23,649 nt of DNA from CAZSWR01 sp964610885 (GTDB taxonomy: Bacteria > Bacteroidota > Ignavibacteria > Kapaibacteriales > UBA2268): positions 1-23,649 of the forward strand of contig CAZSWR010000060.1 of assembly GCA_964610885.1 (NCBI GenBank), written 5' to 3'. Both the position numbers and the translations under genes were made by a program. Of this stretch, positions 6,692 to 13,987 are shown in pieces. Each line of letters begins with the position of its first letter. The first letter of the stretch is position 1. The notes beneath the pieces are model-generated. The model was not told where the DNA came from. It did not search any database and saw nothing but the letters and a program-made list of their open reading frames with translations.

Positions 6692-8125
6692 ATGGCACTC
6701 TCAGCTATGGAAATCGGAAAAAGGGCCTTAATGGTCAACCAATTCGGTATCGACGTAACGAGTAATAATATCTCGAACGTCAACACCGAGGGCTATTCCC
6801 GCCGTAGCGTCAGCGTTTCGGAAACCACCCCGCGCTACACCACTTCGGGCTATATCGGTACGGGTTCGATGGTCGAAAAACTTCGCACATACCGCGAAGA
6901 ATTTTTCGATTCGGAAATCCGCAAAACGCTCGCACAAAAGGCCGGCTTCGCATCCGATGAAAACATACTTGGTAGGGTGGAGGCAGTGCTGGCCGAACCG
7001 ACCGATTCGGGTATGGGCGAAGTGGTTTCGGAATTCCTGAATGAGTTCGAGACGCTATCGCAAAAGCCTGAGAATATTTCCGAGCGCGACTATGTGATGT
7101 CGCTTGCGCAAACCACTGCCGAAAGGTTCAACTCCACTGCACTCTCGCTTGCCGATTCGCGAAACGAAATCAAAAATTCCTTAGAAAGCAATATTAAAAC
7201 CGCTAACGAAACGATTCAAAAAATCGCCGACCTGAACAAACAGATCGTCGCCACCAAGTCCCAGACCGGGGCAGACACTCAGACGCTTATTGACCAGCGG
7301 GAAACAGCCATCGAAGAACTGTCGAAGACGCTTGGCGTCGCCGTTACGCAGGCAGACAACGGCGCGGCGAACGTCTATGTGAATGGTATCAATATCGTTA
7401 CGAACAATGTTTATTCCACGCTTGCGCTTCAGGAATCTGTCAACTCCGGGACTGCCGAGCGGACTCTGTCGATCGTCAAGAAGGACAATTTCGGGAACGT
7501 GATGGGCGAGGTCAATCCCGCTGCCGGAGAATTTGCCAGCCAAATGAAGCATTTCAACGTTACGCTGGACAATGTGGATTCGTCCGGTGGGCTTTCCGTG
7601 GCCAAGGAACTCGACGACTACGCCGGCGCCCTTGCCCAGAAAGTGAACTCGGCGCTTCAGGGCGGCTATGGGCTGAACGATTCGACTCCATCGACCCGAG
7701 TGCTATTCACGCCCGTGCTGGGCCGCGTAACGGCTTCGTCGATTGGAGTGAACCAAGAATTGCTCGAAGATTCGTCACGTTTGGCAATATCGGACGCGCC
7801 GAACGAACCCGGCAACAATAAATTAGCCCTCAAAGTGGCGGATTTGACGAAAGACGAGACTTTCCTGAACGGCATGACGCCCTCGGAGTATTATTCCACA
7901 TTCCTCGGCCGAGTGGGCGGCATGAGCAAAGAGGCCAAAACTTCGTCGAAAACGACGGGCTTGGTTTCCGACCAGCTCACCAGCCAAAGGGAATCCACAA
8001 TCGGCGTCAATTTGGACGAAGAGGCCGTCAATCTAATTAAATACCAAAAAGGGTTCGAGGCTTCGTCCAGGATCATCAACACGATGAGCGATATACTTGC
8101 GACGATTATTAACCTTGGCGCATAG
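6692..8125 (+). CDS. flgK: Hook-filament junction protein FlgK (HAP1)
   Basis: Encodes a 477-residue protein, shorter than the about 550 residues of enterobacterial FlgK but within the family range. The N-terminus has the flagellar axial signature: ALMVNQFGIDVTSNNISNVN then TEGYSRR at residues 13-40. A long coiled-coil segment spans about 95-220, with the IADLNKQI motif. The C-terminus has NLDEEAVNLIKYQKGFEASS followed by RIINTMSDILATI. FlgK is exported with FlgN help and forms the first layer on the hook. The start has CAGGA at 6676-6680. Its shorter middle domain suggests loss of an outer variable domain. flgL follows after 11 bp. Confidence 0.95.
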   Translation: MALSAMEIGKRALMVNQFGIDVTSNNISNVNTEGYSRRSVSVSETTPRYTTSGYIGTGSMVEKLRTYREEFFDSEIRKTLAQKAGFASDENILGRVEAVLAEPTDSGMGEVVSEFLNEFETLSQKPENISERDYVMSLAQTTAERFNSTALSLADSRNEIKNSLESNIKTANETIQKIADLNKQIVATKSQTGADTQTLIDQRETAIEELSKTLGVAVTQADNGAANVYVNGINIVTNNVYSTLALQESVNSGTAERTLSIVKKDNFGNVMGEVNPAAGEFASQMKHFNVTLDNVDSSGGLSVAKELDDYAGALAQKVNSALQGGYGLNDSTPSTRVLFTPVLGRVTASSIGVNQELLEDSSRLAISDAPNEPGNNKLALKVADLTKDETFLNGMTPSEYYSTFLGRVGGMSKEAKTSSKTTGLVSDQLTSQRESTIGVNLDEEAVNLIKYQKGFEASSRIINTMSDILATIINLGA

Positions 8126-8136
8126 GTGAATCAATT

Positions 8137-9132
8137 ATGAGAGTATCGACAAATATAAACGTGAATCCGTACCTGCAAAACCTGAACGAAACGCAGGCAA
8201 ATAAAGAAGAATTGCAAACGAAAATTGCATCCGGCAAGGATATCCAATCGCTTGCCGACGATCCCGGCCGTATGGTGAACGCGAAGCAACTCTCCGCAAC
8301 GATAAATAAAAACGTCGCATATTTGGACAATATCGAATCGGGCCTGAGCGAATTGCGCATCGTCGGCGAGCAAATCGATGCCATCAGCGATAAATATGCC
8401 AAAATACGTTCGCTCGCAGTGGACTCCACCGCAACGGGCAACAGCACGGATTTGTTCTCGCTTGGCGTCTATGTGAAGGGTATTCTGAACGATTTGGTCA
8501 ATGATGCAAATTCGGACTACAATGGGCATTTCCTTTTCTCGGGAACGAAGACCACAAAATCATCGATTACGCCCGAAAGCCCTGCGACGAACCAATATCC
8601 GTTCGAGATAGTTACGGAAGCGCCCACCCAGAGCAATCCATCGGGGATGCGTGTGGTCTTCAAGGGAAACAATGCAGACCGCGCCATAAACAAAGACGGG
8701 ACGAGCACCGAGGTGATCAACACGAAGGCCGAAGACCTCTTCGGAACAAAAAGTACGGAGATGTTCGAGCCGATAGTCGAATTGTATAATATTATGACGT
8801 ACAATGCAGACGGCACGAAGCGCCCGGAAAACTCTGCGCTGACCACGTCCGAGACTGCCCGTATCAACGCGGCTCAGGAAAAAATTGCGAATTTCAATGA
8901 TAGAATAAACAACGTATCGGCCCAGAACGGTGCCCGCATCAATCGGCTCGAATCGCTATCGACGCAAATCAAAAACGAGCAGTTGCGGCTGAAGGACTAC
9001 CGTTCGGTCAACGAAGACACTAATGTGGCGTCTGCAACGTTGCAATTGGCTAAGGAGCAGAATTTACTTGACTACAGCCTGAAGATCGGTACACAAATCA
9101 TTGGTAAAAGTATTTTTGATTTTCTGTCGTAG
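8137..9132 (+). CDS. flgL: Hook-filament junction protein FlgL (HAP3)
   Basis: Encodes a 331-residue flagellin-like junction subunit placed between FlgK and the filament. The N-terminus MRVSTNINVNPYLQNLNETQ followed by ELQTKIASGKDIQSLADDPG is the flagellin/FlgL N-helix pattern. The C-terminal helix has VNEDTNVASATLQLAKEQNL and a final IGKSIFDFLS. AGGTGA at 8124-8129 overlaps the flgK stop and is seven bases before the ATG, so translation is coupled to flgK. The C-terminal end FDFLS is like FlgL rather than flagellin. No filament flagellin gene is in the window. Confidence 0.93.
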   Translation: MRVSTNINVNPYLQNLNETQANKEELQTKIASGKDIQSLADDPGRMVNAKQLSATINKNVAYLDNIESGLSELRIVGEQIDAISDKYAKIRSLAVDSTATGNSTDLFSLGVYVKGILNDLVNDANSDYNGHFLFSGTKTTKSSITPESPATNQYPFEIVTEAPTQSNPSGMRVVFKGNNADRAINKDGTSTEVINTKAEDLFGTKSTEMFEPIVELYNIMTYNADGTKRPENSALTTSETARINAAQEKIANFNDRINNVSAQNGARINRLESLSTQIKNEQLRLKDYRSVNEDTNVASATLQLAKEQNLLDYSLKIGTQIIGKSIFDFLS

Positions 9133-9150
9133 GTTTATTATCTTTACAAA

Positions 9151-9993
9151 ATGAAGGTTAGCACATTAATAGCAATCGTATTGGGCGCCGTAGCAATCTT
9201 CGGTGCATTTATTTGGGAGGGTGGCGCATTCGACATGCTCATCCAAGGCCCGGCCATGCTGATTGTGTTCGGCGGGACAATCGCCGCCGGATGGGCCGGT
9301 ACGTCCAACGAGATGCTAATGCGTATGCCCCGATTGATGAAAGCGGCGTTTTGGCCAGCCCGATTCGATTTGGACCGCTTGATACTTCAAATCGTGGAAT
9401 TCTCCGCAATTGCCCGCAGAAACGGCGTACTGGCAATCGAGCCTATGCTGAAAAATGTGGAGCACCCATTCCTTAGTAAACTCTTCCAAATCGCGATCGA
9501 CGGCGCCGACCCGGACACCATACAGCGGGTGGCCCAGACGGAAATTGACTACATCACCGAAAGGCATTCGGCCAATATAAACTTTTTCGTGAAGCTCGGC
9601 GGCTTCTCGCCCACGATGGGCATTGTCGGTACGGTTATGGGGCTTATTTCCACTCTGGCAAGTGCCGGAGCCGAACCAAACGTGCTCATTCACCATATCG
9701 CCTCGGCGTTTATCGCCACGATGTGGGGCATTTTTATGGCGAATATCGTATGGCTGCCGATTGGCGACAAGCTCCGCACGCTGCACCACGACGAAATGGC
9801 GATGCTTCAAGTGATGGTGGACGGCGTCTATTCCGTACAGCTTGGCGAAACTCCTTCCGTAATTCGCGCCAAACTGGTGGGCGCATTCCCGCTGAGCGAC
9901 CAAGCGGCCATACTCGAAACCCACAAAAGGCTCCAAGCAAAAGTCCTATCCAATCCGCCTGCCGCAGAGGTGCAGGCCCAAGCAAGGTTTTAA
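9151..9993 (+). CDS. motA: Flagellar motor stator protein MotA
   Basis: Encodes a 280-residue inner-membrane stator subunit. Four hydrophobic segments are visible: about residues 5-22, 33-50, 151-171 and 184-204. Between TM2 and TM3 is the large cytoplasmic loop with ARRNGVLAIEP: R89/R90 and E97 are counterparts of the rotor-contacting charges R90 and E98 of E. coli MotA. P154 (GFSPTMGIVG) and P203 (WLPIGDKL) match its two conserved prolines. MotA works as a pentamer around a MotB dimer to convert ion flow into torque. No motB follows, which is unusual because the two are commonly adjacent. It is the last gene of the operon, 18 bp after flgL. Confidence 0.94.
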   Translation: MKVSTLIAIVLGAVAIFGAFIWEGGAFDMLIQGPAMLIVFGGTIAAGWAGTSNEMLMRMPRLMKAAFWPARFDLDRLILQIVEFSAIARRNGVLAIEPMLKNVEHPFLSKLFQIAIDGADPDTIQRVAQTEIDYITERHSANINFFVKLGGFSPTMGIVGTVMGLISTLASAGAEPNVLIHHIASAFIATMWGIFMANIVWLPIGDKLRTLHHDEMAMLQVMVDGVYSVQLGETPSVIRAKLVGAFPLSDQAAILETHKRLQAKVLSNPPAAEVQAQARF

Positions 9994-10044
9994 ACGAGCC
10001 TTCCACCGCATACTGAACGAAAACTGATTGCAATAACAATGTTG

Positions 10045-10069
10045 GGGCGGGTTCCAAACTCGCCCTTTT
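10045..10069 (+). terminator. Hairpin with T-run downstream of motA (repeat-family copy 1)
   Basis: Arms GGGCGGGTT (10045-10053) and AACTCGCCC (10057-10065) pair across the loop CCA with one G-U pair. TTTT follows at 10066-10069. It is placed 52 bp after the motA stop and can act as an intrinsic terminator for the flagellar operon. The hairpin is also a member of a dispersed repeat family, so terminator activity may be incidental. Confidence 0.55.
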
Positions 10070-10150
10070 GATTTGTTGATGTGCTGATGAGTTGATTGTC
10101 TGAATTCTGATTCGTGTGATTGGAATGATTAATAATGAATTCAATTCTTC

Positions 10151-10282
10151 TGTAGGGGCGGGTTCCAAACCCGTCCGACTTTTCAGCAAGATTTGCCACA
10201 CCTCTCTATATAGTAGTACCAATCTAAATGGTATTTGGTTGGAGTTCCGAAATCATCTGATGGTTTGTAACTCGTCCCTACA
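10151..10282. repeat. Possible 132-bp inverted-repeat (MITE-like) element or paired REP copies
   Basis: The 21 bases at 10151-10171 begin TGTAGGG and match the reverse complement of 10262-10282 at 18 of 21 positions. The left end also contains a hairpin of the window's repeat family: GGGCGGGTT at 10156-10164, loop CCA, AACCCGTCC at 10168-10176. The inside is AT-rich without a gene and includes the short inverted repeat TACCA/TGGTA. TTC flanks both ends, but that is too short to prove a target duplication. Two REP-like copies in opposite orientation would look the same. Confidence 0.5.
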
Positions 10283-10360
10283 TTCTTTTTCGGCGCGATT
10301 CATTTCAAGGAGTTTGAACTGAAATATTCGAACTTTTTCCGAATTTTTCCGTTTTTACTA

Positions 10361-10368
10361 TAAGTTTG
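10361..10368 (+). promoter_or_regulatory. Candidate Bacteroidota-type -7 element
   Basis: TAAGTTTG matches the TAnnTTTG -7 element of Bacteroidota promoters. The expected TTTG about 20 bp upstream is only represented by a T-rich run (TTTTTCC near 10334-10340), so the match is partial. The element lies 17 bp before the ATG of the jelly-roll gene. Confidence 0.35.
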
Positions 10369-10385
10369 ACTATCAAGGAATCAAA

Positions 10386-10997
10386 ATGACTGAAATTATC
10401 ATTAATGGTATGAAGTTCAAGGCGAATACTGATTTGTTCCACGCCGAAGTAATTGACGGATCGGAAGCTATTGCAATCCGAGGCAACCGCTACAGCGACG
10501 AAATAGACGAATTCACAGGCAAGCCACGATCGAATTCGCGAGGCAGCATGGTGGCCCTTTTCGATGAGAATCTGCGCGATTTCTCACTGACCGCCGAGAT
10601 GAAACTCCTCGCTTGCAATTTGGATGGCTTCTCGGGTGGCGGCTGGTTCGGGCTTGCGTTGCGGGCGCAGGACGAAGATAACTTCGAAGTGGTTTGGTTC
10701 ATGCCGGCCGGCGGTGGCGAATCAAATACCATTGCATACGTACCCGTGGCGCATGGAGTCGTTCCGTGGTGGACCGAAGCCTACGAAAAACAAGCAAAGG
10801 GCAATGCGAAGTTGCCGCGCTCGGATTGGTTCGCGGTGCGCGTGGAGGTGCGGGGGGACTCGTTCTCACTGTTCGTTAACGGGGAATTTGTATTCTCGAA
10901 AACAATGACATATTACCTGACAAGTGGCAAGGCAGGGTTTTTCGCCGGAACAGCAACGGACGCGGCATTCCGCAACATACGGATCGAAAAGCTGTAG
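10386..10997 (+). CDS. Concanavalin-A-like jelly-roll (LamG/DUF1080-type) protein
   Basis: Encodes a 203-residue protein with no signal peptide or membrane segment, so probably cytosolic. The strand pattern and motifs resemble the lectin/glucanase jelly-roll: an opening FSLTAEMKL near 66-74, GGWFGLALRAQDEDNFEVVW at about 85-104, WFAVRVEVRGDSFSLFVNGE at 148-167, and the closing SGKAGFFAGTATDAAFRNIR at 180-199. Such domains bind or cleave carbohydrates in family-16 and 3-keto-disaccharide hydrolases. No catalytic acid pair can be assigned here, so a binding role is as likely. ATG 10386 has a good AAGGA at 10375-10379. It is a single-gene unit between repeats and ahcY. Confidence 0.7.
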   Translation: MTEIIINGMKFKANTDLFHAEVIDGSEAIAIRGNRYSDEIDEFTGKPRSNSRGSMVALFDENLRDFSLTAEMKLLACNLDGFSGGGWFGLALRAQDEDNFEVVWFMPAGGGESNTIAYVPVAHGVVPWWTEAYEKQAKGNAKLPRSDWFAVRVEVRGDSFSLFVNGEFVFSKTMTYYLTSGKAGFFAGTATDAAFRNIRIEKL

Positions 10998-11068
10998 GGC
11001 TTAGTTCCTTATGTTGGCTCCAGCCCCGGCCTGATAATCAGTTGCGCGGGTTCGAGCCGAGGTTGCAA

Positions 11069-11100
11069 TTTGCAATATGCCGGTTTTAATCATATATTTG
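11069..11100 (+). promoter_or_regulatory. Bacteroidota-type promoter upstream of ahcY
   Basis: TTTG at 11069-11072 and TATATTTG at 11093-11100 are separated by exactly 20 bp. This matches the known Bacteroidota housekeeping consensus TTTG-N19-21-TAnnTTTG. Transcription would start near 11105 and give an AT-rich leader of about 110 bases. A second TATATTTG at 11146-11153 lacks a matching upstream TTTG. This motif is one reason to place the genome in the FCB group. Confidence 0.6.
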
Positions 11101-11218
11101 CACAAAAAACAAACAAAACATACTTAATTATCGGGAAATATTTACTATATTTGAAAGTTATATGAGAACTTGTGTTTTCATTTTTTTATTTTTTAATTGA
11201 TTAATTCAAGGAAATCCG

Positions 11219-12553
11219 ATGGCTAAGAAAGCAGAAACCAAAGCCGCCGTGCCAGCCAAAAAAGGCACCGGGAAATTCGACGAAGTAGCCGGTAAATACT
11301 GCGTTCGGGACATAAAACTCGCCGACGAAGGGAAATTGCTCATCGACTGGGCAGAATCGCGCATGCCGGTTCTCATGGCGCTCAAGAAAAAATATTCACG
11401 TACGAAACCCTTCAAAGGTTACAAAATTGCCGGTTGCCTCCACGTAACCAAAGAAACAGCAGTCCTGATCCGCACTTTCCAAGCTGCCGGCGCAGAGATC
11501 TCGTGGTCCGGTTGCAACCCTCTCTCCACGAACGACGCGGTTGCAGCAGCGCTCGCAGCGGACGGCATTTCGATCTATGCTTGGTACGATAACGGCCCGG
11601 ATTTCTACTGGTGCATCGACCGCACGATCGACGCCCCGCCGCACCTTACGTTGGACGATGGTTGCGACCTTATCAATACAGTTCACGAACACTACGAAGA
11701 CATGGCCAAAAACTTCGTTCTCGGCGGCACAGAGGAAACCACAACCGGCGTCCATAGGCTTCGCGCCCGCGCCGCTGCCGGCAAACTCTACTACCCCGTT
11801 TACGCAGTGAACGACGCCGAAACCAAATGGGACTTCGACAACGTCTATGGCACAGGCCAATCCACACTCGACGGAATTATTCGCGCCACTTCAGTGCTTC
11901 TCGCTGGCAAAAACTTCGTCGTCGCCGGCCACGGCCACTGCGGTTCCGGCGTTGCCAAACGCGCTAAAGGCATGGGCGCAAACACGATCGTAACCGAAAT
12001 CAAACCGACGGCCGCCCTCAAGGGAGTGCTCGAAGGCCACGAAGTTATGAAAATGGACGATGCCGCCAAGGTTGGCGATATCTTCGTTACAGCGACCGGC
12101 GTCAAAGATATTATCCGCAAGAATCATTACCTTTCGATGCGCGATGGCACCATCATCTGCAACACAGGGCACTACGACGCCGAAATCAACATTCCCGAAC
12201 TCGAAGCCGTCTCGAAATCGAAACGCACAATCCGCCCGAATTGCGAAGAATACACACTCAAAAACGGCAAGAAAATCTTCCTCCTCGCCCAAGGCCGCTT
12301 GATCAATTTGGCAGCAGCCGAAGGCCATCCCTCGGAGGTTATGGATATGTCGTTTGCTAACCAATTTATGTCGCACCTCCGATTGGTCGAAGCCCACAAA
12401 AAAGGCAAAACACTTCCCAAGGAAGTACTCGACCTGCCCGAAGAGCAAGATCAAGAGATCGCCAGAACCAAATTGGAAGCACTCGGAATGTTCATCGACG
12501 AACTGACACCCGACCAAAAAGCATATATCGACGACTACAACGCCGGAACCTAA
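11219..12553 (+). CDS. ahcY: Adenosylhomocysteinase (S-adenosyl-L-homocysteine hydrolase)
   Basis: Encodes a 444-residue NAD-dependent enzyme that splits S-adenosylhomocysteine into adenosine and homocysteine, removing the inhibitory product of methyltransferases. Substrate-site motifs are CLHVTKETAVLI (H75) and GCNPLSTNDAVAAAL at about 98-112. The NAD-binding Rossmann segment is VVAGHGHCGSGVAKRAKGMG near 236-255. The later ICNTGHYDAEI stretch holds the catalytic-loop His. The CNPLST version and the lack of the roughly 40-residue insert seen in many bacterial and eukaryotic forms put it with the shorter archaeal/Thermotoga-like class. The N-terminus has an extra Lys/Ala-rich tail of about 18 residues. 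AAGGA precedes ATG 11219 at good distance. A strong terminator follows. Confidence 0.95.
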   Translation: MAKKAETKAAVPAKKGTGKFDEVAGKYCVRDIKLADEGKLLIDWAESRMPVLMALKKKYSRTKPFKGYKIAGCLHVTKETAVLIRTFQAAGAEISWSGCNPLSTNDAVAAALAADGISIYAWYDNGPDFYWCIDRTIDAPPHLTLDDGCDLINTVHEHYEDMAKNFVLGGTEETTTGVHRLRARAAAGKLYYPVYAVNDAETKWDFDNVYGTGQSTLDGIIRATSVLLAGKNFVVAGHGHCGSGVAKRAKGMGANTIVTEIKPTAALKGVLEGHEVMKMDDAAKVGDIFVTATGVKDIIRKNHYLSMRDGTIICNTGHYDAEINIPELEAVSKSKRTIRPNCEEYTLKNGKKIFLLAQGRLINLAAAEGHPSEVMDMSFANQFMSHLRLVEAHKKGKTLPKEVLDLPEEQDQEIARTKLEALGMFIDELTPDQKAYIDDYNAGT

Positions 12554-12573
12554 GCTTTAATGTTCAAAATATT

Positions 12574-12609
12574 GCCGCCGTGTTTGCTTGTAAATACGGC
12601 GGCTTTTTA
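12574..12609 (+). terminator. Intrinsic terminator of ahcY
   Basis: GCCGCCGT (12574-12581) pairs perfectly with ACGGCGGC (12596-12603) over a 14-base loop, followed by TTTTTAT. It is 20 bp after the ahcY stop. The T-run ends only 4-5 bases before the ATG of the next gene. Confidence 0.85.
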
Positions 12610-12613
12610 TTAG

Positions 12614-13513
12614 ATGAAAAAACTCGAAATAATAGTAATCCTAATTGTTTGGACTTTCTGCGGGCGAATCGCTTCTGCGCAGGACGAACTGCCGGAAAAC
12701 GGTAGAGGTACTCAATTGGAAAAAATGGCGAGGCATTTCTTCGAGAATTCCGACCTTACCAAAATGAACTACTTCATCTCTGCCGATGGCGGGCTGATGG
12801 CCCCTTCGCTCGGCCGAGTTGGGTCTTCGGACGGGTTCGCCAAAGCCCTTTCCACGAAATTCGAGTATGGCTTCGTTCGGCTGACTCCACTCGACGAGAC
12901 AAAAGAATCCTCCTATTTCGCCAGCGAGAACTTATTCCTCGATTTGGTCTCTTCGTTCATGATGCCCCGCTCCGTGCGCCAGAAAGGAATCACGAACGAT
13001 TCGTGGCGATTCGGCGTTGGGTACCGCAACGGCTACACATACAATGCAGCACTCGACGGGAAGCTGACGCTTTACCACGGCGCCACAATGAATTGGACGC
13101 ATTTCGATACTGATATCTACATGGCAGTGCCCGCGGACACGAACGACCTCAAAAGCTTCGACGAAATGCTCCGATTCGGCTCTTCGTTCGAGCTGGGCGC
13201 CACGTACCGATTGAATAGGTCGATAAACTTTACGCTGGAATACTCCCACGAACTGGTTTATCCCAGGTTCGAAATGGGCCGCTGGCTCTCGACCTCCGCC
13301 ACGGAATTGCTAATCCAGCGGGGAATCGACTTCTTTGCATACGATTTCGTCCAAAACTATCCCCAAACCGGCCCGCTGATGGTTACCGCAGCCAAGGGCT
13401 TGGTCTCTGCCATCCTGGCCACCGGCCGCCGCGACGAATCCTGCTTTCCATTCGGCGGAGCGCGACCCATGGCCTTTTCCGGCTTCCGGCTGAAGGCCGC
13501 ATGGTGGTTCTAA
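12614..13513 (+). CDS. Probable exported outer-membrane beta-barrel protein, function unknown
   Basis: Encodes 299 residues. Residues 1-23 form a signal peptide ending in ASA before QDE. The mature part has repeated amphipathic strands with aromatic ends (for example FGVGYRNGYTY, FELGATYRL and INFTLEYSHELVY). The final residues KAAWWF end in Phe, the usual signal for the BAM outer-membrane insertion machinery. I recognise no specific family. It may be a small outer-membrane protein with roughly ten strands; this is inferred, not counted. The start codon lies directly behind the ahcY terminator and has no Shine-Dalgarno-like sequence, so either its promoter overlaps the terminator or expression depends on readthrough. 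In-frame ATGs further in would delete the signal peptide, so 12614 is kept. Confidence 0.7.
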   Translation: MKKLEIIVILIVWTFCGRIASAQDELPENGRGTQLEKMARHFFENSDLTKMNYFISADGGLMAPSLGRVGSSDGFAKALSTKFEYGFVRLTPLDETKESSYFASENLFLDLVSSFMMPRSVRQKGITNDSWRFGVGYRNGYTYNAALDGKLTLYHGATMNWTHFDTDIYMAVPADTNDLKSFDEMLRFGSSFELGATYRLNRSINFTLEYSHELVYPRFEMGRWLSTSATELLIQRGIDFFAYDFVQNYPQTGPLMVTAAKGLVSAILATGRRDESCFPFGGARPMAFSGFRLKAAWWF

Positions 13514-13561
13514 TGGCTGTTCGGTATGCGAAATCAAATTTTAAAATCAACATCCTGCTAC

Positions 13562-13589
13562 AATATAACAACCGCTATGCGGTATAAAA
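13562..13589. repeat. Diverged direct repeat, copy A
   Basis: Begins AATATAACA, then has CGCTATGCGGTATAA. Copy B at 13850-13878 reads AATATAACA, then CGCTACGCAGTATAA, with the same spacing. Copy A contains the small palindrome CCGCTATGCGG. Confidence 0.5.
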
Positions 13590-13743
13590 AACTCCGATAT
13601 TTCTGGCCGGCTGCAAATGCACGGTGTGTCGTGCCCTACAACATTCATTTATATGATAGCCCCCAACAAAAACAATACATACGATACCTCTCACTCCAAC
13701 CACTACACAATAGGACCAAAGGATGAGCGCGGCCGAAATGGCA

Positions 13744-13771
13744 GTAGGGGTTCAAAATTTTGAACCCCTAC
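13744..13771. repeat. Perfect 28-bp palindrome
   Basis: The left half GTAGGGGTTCAAAA is followed directly by its exact reverse complement. As RNA it would be a long hairpin; as DNA it could be a dimer-protein site or cruciform. The outer GTAGGGG is shared with the GTAGGGGCG repeat family nearby. Confidence 0.8.
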
Positions 13772-13777
13772 AACTGA

Positions 13778-13820
13778 GCCATTAACCTTCGGAAGGTTCA
13801 AGACCATTCTATCTAATGGC
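13778..13820. repeat. Nested inverted repeat
   Basis: The outer arms GCCATTA (13778-13784) and TAATGGC (13814-13820) are exact reverse complements. They enclose the compact hairpin AACCTTC-G-GAAGGTT. It starts seven bases after the 28-bp palindrome, so the two may be parts of one mobile or structured unit. Confidence 0.55.
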
Positions 13821-13849
13821 TATACCCACACAAAACGTTATAGGCCCTA

Positions 13850-13878
13850 AATATAACATTCGCTACGCAGTATAATAG
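13850..13878. repeat. Diverged direct repeat, copy B
   Basis: Second copy of the repeat at 13562-13589, about 290 bp apart. Differences are concentrated in the centre, which weakens the inner palindrome seen in copy A. Confidence 0.5.
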
Positions 13879-13904
13879 ATTGATATGTTGAAGATATGAT
13901 GTGA

Positions 13905-13931
13905 TGTAGGGGCGAGTTCCAAACCCGCCCG
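13905..13931. repeat. Palindromic repeat-family copy (TGTAGGGGCG type)
   Basis: Starts TGTAGGGGCGAGTTCC and ends AACCCGCCCG. Arms GGGCGAGTT and AACCCGCCC pair across CCA with one A-C mismatch. It is the same family as 10045-10065 and 10156-10176. No T-run follows on either strand, so it does not look like a terminator here. Confidence 0.7.
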
Positions 13932-13987
13932 AGGATATTATTTATATAGTACATAACTTGGCTATTAATTGTGCCCGAACAAGCGAA

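Larger units (their letters stand above)
9994..10385. other. Repeat-bearing intergenic region after motA
   Basis: No gene is supported in this 392-bp stretch. It holds a terminator-like palindrome (10045-10069), a second palindrome of the same family (10156-10176), a degenerate inverted copy (10262-10282), and a candidate promoter for the next gene. Short open frames on either strand cross these repeats and look like noise. Confidence 0.6.
13514..13987. other. Repeat-rich intergenic region between convergent genes
   Basis: This 474-bp stretch lies between the converging outer-membrane gene and pyrF. It contains no convincing gene. It is a patchwork of palindromes: a diverged direct repeat (13562-13589 and 13850-13878), a hairpin GCACG/CGTGC (13619-13634), a perfect 28-bp palindrome (13744-13771), a nested hairpin (13778-13820), and a palindrome of the family found after motA (13905-13931). 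Confidence 0.65.

Noticed and set aside
11030..11065. GGTTCGAGCC resembling a tRNA T-arm upstream of ahcY
   Set aside because: The flanking five bases do not pair as a T-stem and there is no anticodon arm or acceptor stem at the right distance.
10998..11218. Possible SAH riboswitch ahead of ahcY
   Set aside because: The leader downstream of the predicted promoter is AT-rich and lacks the conserved GC-rich pseudoknot core of SAH riboswitches.
13526..13726. 66-codon open frame in the spacer
   Set aside because: It crosses several palindromic repeats, has no ribosome site and no recognisable protein pattern.
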